The position numbers were made by a program, and so were the translations under genes. A stretch of DNA of 11,534 bases from Gammaproteobacteria bacterium (GTDB lineage Bacteria; Pseudomonadota; Gammaproteobacteria; Pseudomonadales; Pseudohongiellaceae): contig JAESUT010000173.1 in NCBI GenBank assembly GCA_016762995.1, positions 1 through 11,534 of the forward strand. The letters are read 5' to 3'. The stretch's first letter is position 1. The number at the start of each line of letters is the position of its first letter. Positions 7,174 through 11,534 of the stretch are shown here, one piece after another. The notes beneath the pieces were generated by a model. It did not search any database. It saw only the letters and a program-made list of their open reading frames with translations, and was not told where the DNA came from.

Positions 7174-9057
7174 CTAGTTAACTTCATTGGTAAAACTGTA
7201 TGCTTCGACGAGCTTCTTCACTTCGTCAATTCTAGCCTTGTCGGCCACATCGATGCTGAGAACCAGCCCGCGTTTTTTCTCCATTTCACTCACGACGCTC
7301 GCATCAAGTGAGTTCTTGATTAGCAGTTCACGGATAACCTGCTCTGAGATCCTCTGACGTAGTGTCGGCCTAAATACTTTGCCTACGGCGGTGAGCGGCA
7401 TCGCGTCTATAAACTCGATTCTTTTTGGAATCGCTGCGCGTTCGGATATGGCGCTGGTGCAGTGGTCGATAAGCTCGATTTCTGTCACTTTGCTACCGGC
7501 AACCTTGACCACGTAGGCCATAGGTAGTTCGCCGGCATAGGGGTCGGGCAAGCCTATCGCAATGGATGTCACAACATTGGCGTGTGCATTGAGCGGCTCT
7601 TCAATTAACTCCGGGTCGATGTTGTGGCCACTACGGATGATGAGGTCCTTGGCGCGCCCGGAAAGATAAAGGAAGCCTTCGGCATCCATATAGCCGATAT
7701 CGCCGGTATTGAACCAGCCATTCTCGATCCAGGCGGAGGCATTATCGATAGTGCTCTTATAGCCCTCAAATACCTGTGGGCCTTTAACCAGGATGACGCC
7801 ACTTTCACCTAAGGGGCAGTCTTTAATGACGGTAATGCCATCTATGTGGACAATGCGAATCTCTGAGTAAGGTATGCGCATACCGACGCTGCCGGGTGGC
7901 TGGATGAGTGGTGCGCGCGAAATGAGCGCCGTTGTTTCGGTCATGCCGTAGCCGTTGCCTACCTCTACGTCAAAGTTCTTCTCGAAGCTAAGCTCGAATG
8001 GTAGCGAGAGAGGTGCAGCACCCGAATTGATGTTGGTCAGGCTGCTGATATCGGCATCGCCTACGGGAATATCCGCTAGCGCCATGAGGACAGTGGGCAC
8101 GGCAGAGAATTGTTTTACCTGGAAGCGCTCGATGTGATTCCAAAAGTTCTTCATCGCGATTGGTGAGCGAAATCCGCTAGGCGTCATCAGTACGATGCGA
8201 TAGCCCACAGCGAAGGCGGCGACTCCTTGAATAATGCAGCCGTAGATATGAAACAGCGGCAGCCCACAAAGCACGGTATGCCGTTCCATGTGCGCAGTGT
8301 AGACTTGCATTAGCTGTCCTAGGAATGCCATGTTGCCGTGTGTCAATTGAGCCAGCTTGGGCCGGCCAGTCGTGCCGCCGGTGTGGAAGTAGGCGGCCTT
8401 CTGGTCTGCCGAAAATTTTCTGTTGCTGGTTAATGACGTGCCGCCGTGTGAGGCAATTGATGAATCGAAATCTAGGATGTCAAAATTTCCCTTAGCAGGC
8501 TCTGTCGGTCCTGGATTACAAAGTCCGGCTATGTTGACTTCTAGCAGCGTGGTAACGCCTGGGCACTCGGACACCGCGGCGCGTACTTTCTGATTAATAT
8601 CACTATGCTCTGATTGAGCTAGGCAGATGACAACCTTGGCATTAGCGGCGGTAATAATCTCGGCAATGTGCTCCGCTTCAAGCATGGGGTTGATTGGGTT
8701 GGAGATGCCGGCTGCTTGAGCGCCCCAGATGGCAAAATGCGTCTGTGGCAATATCGGCAGAATAATGGAGACAGCATCATCAGCGGTGATGCCAAGTTCA
8801 GTGAGTAGGTTTGCTGTGCGTGTAACCTGTGCCCCTAATTCGGCGAAGCTGACCGTTTGTGCCGCTTCATCGGGCAGTCCCTGTAATAGAAATTCCAGTG
8901 CGGCCCTATCCCCAAAGCGATCCGCGCTGTCCTTTATTAAGTTGTAGCTGTCGGTATGGGGGAATTGCTCAGTTAATGGGGTTTTCTCAAATGCCTCTAC
9001 ATCGGCAATGGTTTCCAATACAGGTTCGGGAGTGGGTAGTTGCGACAGGTCGATCAA
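7174..9057 (-). CDS. Acyl-CoA synthetase (AMP-forming, ANL superfamily)
   Basis: This is a 627-residue adenylate-forming ligase that activates a carboxylic acid, probably a medium- or long-chain fatty acid, to its CoA thioester through an acyl-AMP. The motifs appear in order: the phosphate-binding loop YFHTGGTTGRPKL (223-235), PLFHIYG (267-273), GYGMTETT (369-376), GWFNTGD (447-453), the hinge region GRAKDLIIRSGHNIDPELIEE (467-487, with D471 at the usual hinge site), and LTAVGKVFRPTLR with the catalytic lysine K560. All key residues are present. A further 57 or so residues follow the last motif. The TTG start at 9057 is supported by AGGAG 8 nt upstream. The chain length used cannot be read from sequence. 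With ETF-QO elsewhere in the window it points to fatty-acid oxidation, though the two are not cotranscribed. A SYLF lipoprotein gene follows 26 bp downstream. Confidence 0.93.
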   Translation of the reverse strand: MIDLSQLPTPEPVLETIADVEAFEKTPLTEQFPHTDSYNLIKDSADRFGDRAALEFLLQGLPDEAAQTVSFAELGAQVTRTANLLTELGITADDAVSIILPILPQTHFAIWGAQAAGISNPINPMLEAEHIAEIITAANAKVVICLAQSEHSDINQKVRAAVSECPGVTTLLEVNIAGLCNPGPTEPAKGNFDILDFDSSIASHGGTSLTSNRKFSADQKAAYFHTGGTTGRPKLAQLTHGNMAFLGQLMQVYTAHMERHTVLCGLPLFHIYGCIIQGVAAFAVGYRIVLMTPSGFRSPIAMKNFWNHIERFQVKQFSAVPTVLMALADIPVGDADISSLTNINSGAAPLSLPFELSFEKNFDVEVGNGYGMTETTALISRAPLIQPPGSVGMRIPYSEIRIVHIDGITVIKDCPLGESGVILVKGPQVFEGYKSTIDNASAWIENGWFNTGDIGYMDAEGFLYLSGRAKDLIIRSGHNIDPELIEEPLNAHANVVTSIAIGLPDPYAGELPMAYVVKVAGSKVTEIELIDHCTSAISERAAIPKRIEFIDAMPLTAVGKVFRPTLRQRISEQVIRELLIKNSLDASVVSEMEKKRGLVLSIDVADKARIDEVKKLVEAYSFTNEVN

Positions 9058-9065
9058 GGCTGGTT

Positions 9066-9070
9066 CTCCT
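9066..9070 (-). promoter_or_regulatory. Ribosome binding site for the TTG-initiated acyl-CoA synthetase
   Basis: Read on the minus strand this is AGGAG, 8 nt upstream of TTG at 9057. No ATG or GTG with such a site is nearby, so it decides the unusual start codon. Confidence 0.7.
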
Positions 9071-9137
9071 AGTTCTAGCTAATACTCATTGCATAGCCTG
9101 GGCTTCGTGGCATACAGGCAGCTTTTTCTTTGGGCAA

Positions 9138-9146
9138 TTTATAGCA
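9138..9146 (-). promoter_or_regulatory. Candidate extended -10 promoter for acyl-CoA synthetase
   Basis: The minus strand reads TGCTATAAA: a TGn extension plus TATAAA (5 of 6 to consensus). No good -35 box is seen at 17 bp, which is allowed for extended -10 promoters. Transcription would begin near 9131, giving a leader of about 73 nt. It lies in the 124-bp gap after ispB and could drive the synthetase and SYLF genes independently. Confidence 0.4.
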
Positions 9147-9181
9147 CGGAATTGGATTGGATGATTGCGTAAAAGTTGAGA

Positions 9182-10168
9182 TCAGCTGCTGCGGGTGTTG
9201 GAGAATTCCACCATCGCTGTCAGGGCGTCGCGGTACTCTGAGGGAGCGAGCACGTCGAGGTGGGCAAGAGCCTGATCCGACTCTGACTTGGCGAGCTTGC
9301 GGGCGTAATCTAGTGCGCCGCACTCCTGCACGATTTCGATTACTTGATGCAGTTTTTCAGCTTGAAGCTCTTCGTCGGCTAGGGCTTGCCTAATCAACTG
9401 AGCTTGTTCTTCACTCCCGTGTTCGAGGGCGTAGATGAGGGGGAGCGTTGGTTTTCCTTCGGCAAGGTCGTCACCAATATTCTTGCCGAGAGATTCGCTG
9501 TCGCCGGCATAGTCCAGCACATCGTCGATTAACTGAAAGGCGGTGCCTAGATGCATGCCAAAATTCTTCAGCGCTTGCTCTTCCTCCGGGGAGGCATTTG
9601 ATAGGATCGCACCGCACTGCCCAGCGGCTTGAAACAGAATCGCCGTCTTATTCCGAATAACCTGCATGTAGCTTTCTTCGGTCGGATTTGGGGTGTTTTT
9701 ACTGATCAGCTGCAGAACCTCACCCTCAGCGATTCTATTGGTGGTGTCGGCGATGATTTCCATGATTTTCATGCTGCCTAGCGTTACCAGTATCTGGAAT
9801 GCTCTAGAGTAGATGAAATCGCCAACGAGAACGCTTGAAGGGTTATTCCAATGCGCATTTACCGTTGGCCGACCACGGCGTAATGAGGACATGTCGACGA
9901 CATCATCATGCAGTAGGGTGGCGGTATGAATGAACTCGATCACCGAGGCCAAAGATACATGCGTCTGGTTATCGATTTTGCAGGCTTTTGCGGCGAGGAG
10001 AACGAGTAGGGGGCGCAGGCGTTTGCCGCCAGCATCAACGATATAGTGGCCAATATTTTCAACAAGCGGCACATTCGAGTGAAGCTGGTCCACAATGAAT
10101 TTATCTACGGCTGTTAGGTCGGCTTCGACAGTTGATCGAATTTGCTGATATCGATTTTGCTGATTCAT
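9182..10168 (-). CDS. ispB: Long-chain polyprenyl diphosphate synthase (octaprenyl type)
   Basis: This is a 328-residue trans-prenyltransferase that extends farnesyl diphosphate with isopentenyl diphosphate to make the ubiquinone side chain. GGKRLRP (47-53) binds isopentenyl diphosphate. The first aspartate-rich motif is DDVVD (88-92), followed by RRGRPT; the second is DDVLD (215-219), with GKPTLP further on (238-243). Residue -5 from the first DDxxD is a small alanine (A83), as in long-chain synthases; a bulky aromatic there would mark a short-chain enzyme. Eight isoprene units is inferred from the gammaproteobacterial ispB context, and nine is possible. The gene is divergent from rplU, the conserved arrangement. 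The ATG at 10168 has only a weak ribosome binding site (GAGGA lies too far upstream), so translation may be modest. Confidence 0.95.
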   Translation of the reverse strand: MNQQNRYQQIRSTVEADLTAVDKFIVDQLHSNVPLVENIGHYIVDAGGKRLRPLLVLLAAKACKIDNQTHVSLASVIEFIHTATLLHDDVVDMSSLRRGRPTVNAHWNNPSSVLVGDFIYSRAFQILVTLGSMKIMEIIADTTNRIAEGEVLQLISKNTPNPTEESYMQVIRNKTAILFQAAGQCGAILSNASPEEEQALKNFGMHLGTAFQLIDDVLDYAGDSESLGKNIGDDLAEGKPTLPLIYALEHGSEEQAQLIRQALADEELQAEKLHQVIEIVQECGALDYARKLAKSESDQALAHLDVLAPSEYRDALTAMVEFSNTRSS

Positions 10169-10202
10169 AGGCGCTTTGCTGCTAATTCCTCTGCTATTGG
10201 CG

Positions 10203-10232
10203 GGAGACAGGTCTCAATTGAGGGGAATCTCC
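10203..10232 (-). repeat. Nested inverted repeats in the ispB leader
   Basis: GGAGA (10203-10207) and TCTCC (10228-10232) form an outer pair enclosing the perfect palindrome CTCAATTGAG (10213-10222). The element lies between the predicted ispB transcription start and its start codon, so it could fold in the leader RNA or bind a dimeric protein. The stems are short, so chance is possible. Confidence 0.3.
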
Positions 10233-10242
10233 GTGAGCACGC

Positions 10243-10271
10243 ATGCTAGGGAGCGAAATGGGTGCTGTCAA
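10243..10271 (-). promoter_or_regulatory. Sigma-70 promoter for ispB
   Basis: On the minus strand, a perfect TTGACA -35 box (10266-10271) is followed by a 17-bp spacer and TAGCAT (10243-10248, 4 of 6 to consensus). The start would be near 10236, giving a leader of about 68 nt. This is the best promoter match in the window and lies in the ispB-rplU divergent gap, which holds no gene. Confidence 0.7.
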
Positions 10272-10398
10272 GCCGACTAGGCCACCAGATAAAGGCTTTC
10301 GGCCGGCAGCGTTAGCTCAAATACGTAGAGCGACGAAATACGGGCTCCTCCCGATATTTCTTCCTGAGCTTATGAAGAGAGATCAATGGCAAATCTGC

Positions 10399-10427
10399 TT
10401 GCTTCAGAGTGAACGTTCCCGTAAAAT
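10399..10427 (+). promoter_or_regulatory. Sigma-70 promoter for rplU-rpmA
   Basis: TTGCTT (10399-10404) and TAAAAT (10422-10427, 5 of 6) are 17 bp apart. Transcription would begin near 10434, about 52 nt before the rplU ATG. The GC-rich GCCGGCCCC just after the -10 box resembles the discriminator of stringently controlled ribosomal promoters; that last point is inference. Confidence 0.6.
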
Positions 10428-10442
10428 GCCGGCCCCTATAGG

Positions 10443-10461
10443 AATGGGTAACTTTCCCATT
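10443..10461 (+). promoter_or_regulatory. Hairpin in the rplU leader
   Basis: AATGGG (10443-10448) pairs perfectly with CCCATT (10456-10461) across a 7-nt loop. It lies between the predicted transcription start and the ribosome binding site. It is followed by TAAAA rather than a T-run, so it is not a terminator. It may be a leader structure for control by ribosomal protein or mRNA stability. Confidence 0.4.
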
Positions 10462-10485
10462 TAAAAGGCGGTATCGGAGAGAATT

Positions 10486-10797
10486 ATGTACGCGGTTATT
10501 AAGAGTGGTGGCAAGCAACACAGGGTTGAAGAAGGCGAAATTCTTCGGCTAGAGAAGTTGGAAGCCGCTACTGGGGAAGAAATTAGTTTCGACAATATTT
10601 TGATGGTTGGCGAAGGCGAATCAGTGAAGATCGGTACGCCTTATGTTGCAGGCAGTAAGGTCACTGCACAAGTCGTTAAGCAGGGTCGAGCCAACAAGGT
10701 TACGATTATCAAGTTTAATCGTCGTAAGCATTCGCGTAAGCAACAGGGTCATCGCCAGTGGTTTACAGAAGTTAAGATTACTGGAATTACAGCGTAA
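10486..10797 (+). CDS. rplU: Large-subunit ribosomal protein L21 (bL21)
   Basis: This is a 103-residue protein, the usual length. It matches L21 throughout: [18 protein letters not shown] at the start, [16 protein letters not shown] in the middle, and the basic [18 protein letters not shown] near the C-terminus, which contacts 23S rRNA. GGAGAG lies just upstream of the ATG with a 4-nt spacer. It is the first gene of a two-gene unit with rpmA, 16 bp apart, and divergent from ispB. Sequence and length are ordinary. Confidence 0.98.
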   Translation: MYAVIKSGGKQHRVEEGEILRLEKLEAATGEEISFDNILMVGEGESVKIGTPYVAGSKVTAQVVKQGRANKVTIIKFNRRKHSRKQQGHRQWFTEVKITGITA

Positions 10798-10813
10798 CGC
10801 TCGGAGTTAGGTA

Positions 10814-11071
10814 ATGGCACATAAGAAAGCAGGTGGTAGTACTAATAACGGTCGTGATTCAGAATCGAAACGACTAGGTGTAAAGAAGTACGGTGGCGAA
10901 GTTGCCATCGCAGGAAATATTATCGTGCGTCAGCGCGGTACGCGTTTCCATCCGGGTGAAAACGTAGGTTGTGGCAAAGACCATACCCTGTTCGCCAAGG
11001 CTGATGGTGTTGTGAGATTCGCTGTTAAAGGCCCTCATAACCGAAAGTTCGTGAGTATCGAAGTAGCCTAG
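10814..11071 (+). CDS. rpmA: Large-subunit ribosomal protein L27 (bL27)
   Basis: This is an 85-residue protein, the standard length. It starts [20 protein letters not shown] and continues with the conserved [19 protein letters not shown] and [13 protein letters not shown]. The N-terminal tail reaches towards the peptidyl transferase centre. It has no cleaved N-terminal extension of the Firmicutes type. GGAG with a second TAGG element precedes the ATG. A strong terminator follows its stop by 16 bp. Confidence 0.98.
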   Translation: MAHKKAGGSTNNGRDSESKRLGVKKYGGEVAIAGNIIVRQRGTRFHPGENVGCGKDHTLFAKADGVVRFAVKGPHNRKFVSIEVA

Positions 11072-11087
11072 TTAGGCTGTTCGTTAC

Positions 11088-11118
11088 AAAAAGCCTCGTC
11101 GTTCGACGGGGCTTTTTT
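11088..11118 (+). terminator. Intrinsic terminator after rpmA
   Basis: AAAAAGCCTCGTC (11088-11100) pairs with GACGGGGCTTTTT (11105-11117) around a GTTC loop, giving 13 pairs with one G-U wobble and ending in a run of six T. The A-run before and T-run after make it potentially active on both strands. It separates rplU-rpmA from obgE. Confidence 0.93.
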
Positions 11119-11186
11119 GTTTATGAAAGATGCGGTGTCTAAGGCTCGTGTCATTTATCATCGGAGCGAGTTGATCTCCAAATTGA

Positions 11187-11534
<348 letters not shown>

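Noticed and set aside
10243..10521. Small open frames in the ispB-rplU gap
   Set aside because: They overlap both promoters and the rplU leader and have no recognisable features or ribosome binding sites.

Overview
The window looks like chromosome from a gammaproteobacterium, probably a marine, aerobic, heterotrophic lineage. The strongest anchor is the right end. A long-chain polyprenyl diphosphate synthase (ispB) is divergent from rplU-rpmA, which is followed by obgE. This order is conserved across Gammaproteobacteria. A TonB-dependent receptor, an ETF-ubiquinone oxidoreductase and an acyl-CoA synthetase fit a respiring heterotroph. Finer placement would be a guess.

Layout, left to right. 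(1) 1-1824, minus: a TonB-dependent outer-membrane receptor that runs off the left edge, with a glycine/serine-rich insert in its plug. (2) 2100-3758, plus: ETF-ubiquinone oxidoreductase, divergent from the receptor. (3) 3883-about 4340, plus: a broken gene whose pieces lie in three reading frames. (4) About 4341-4560: a GC-rich segment (64% by hand count over 4381-4560, against about 40-45% beside it) that looks like a repeat or insert. (5) 4567-6539, plus: a tightly spaced pair, an unrecognised 248-residue protein and a lipoprotein with a transglutaminase-like Cys-His-Asp set and TPR repeats. (6) 9057-6566, minus: a long-chain-type acyl-CoA synthetase followed 26 bp later by a SYLF/Ysc84-type lipoprotein. 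(7) 10168-9182, minus: ispB. (8) 10486-11071, plus: rplU and rpmA, closed by a strong intrinsic terminator. (9) 11199 to the right edge, plus: the start of obgE.

The genes do not form one system. ETF-QO and the acyl-CoA synthetase both belong to fatty-acid oxidation: the synthetase activates acids to CoA esters, and ETF-QO passes acyl-CoA dehydrogenase electrons to ubiquinone. IspB makes the side chain of that quinone. The right end is ribosome and growth housekeeping.

The part most worth a second look is 3883-6539: a decayed secreted-protein gene, then a compositionally foreign segment, then an uncharacterised envelope gene pair whose first member seems to lack the signal peptide its lipoprotein partner would lead one to expect. 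Good sigma-70-like promoters can be read for ispB and rplU, with weaker ones for ETF-QO and the acyl-CoA synthetase. No tRNA, rRNA, CRISPR array, integrase or transposase was seen.
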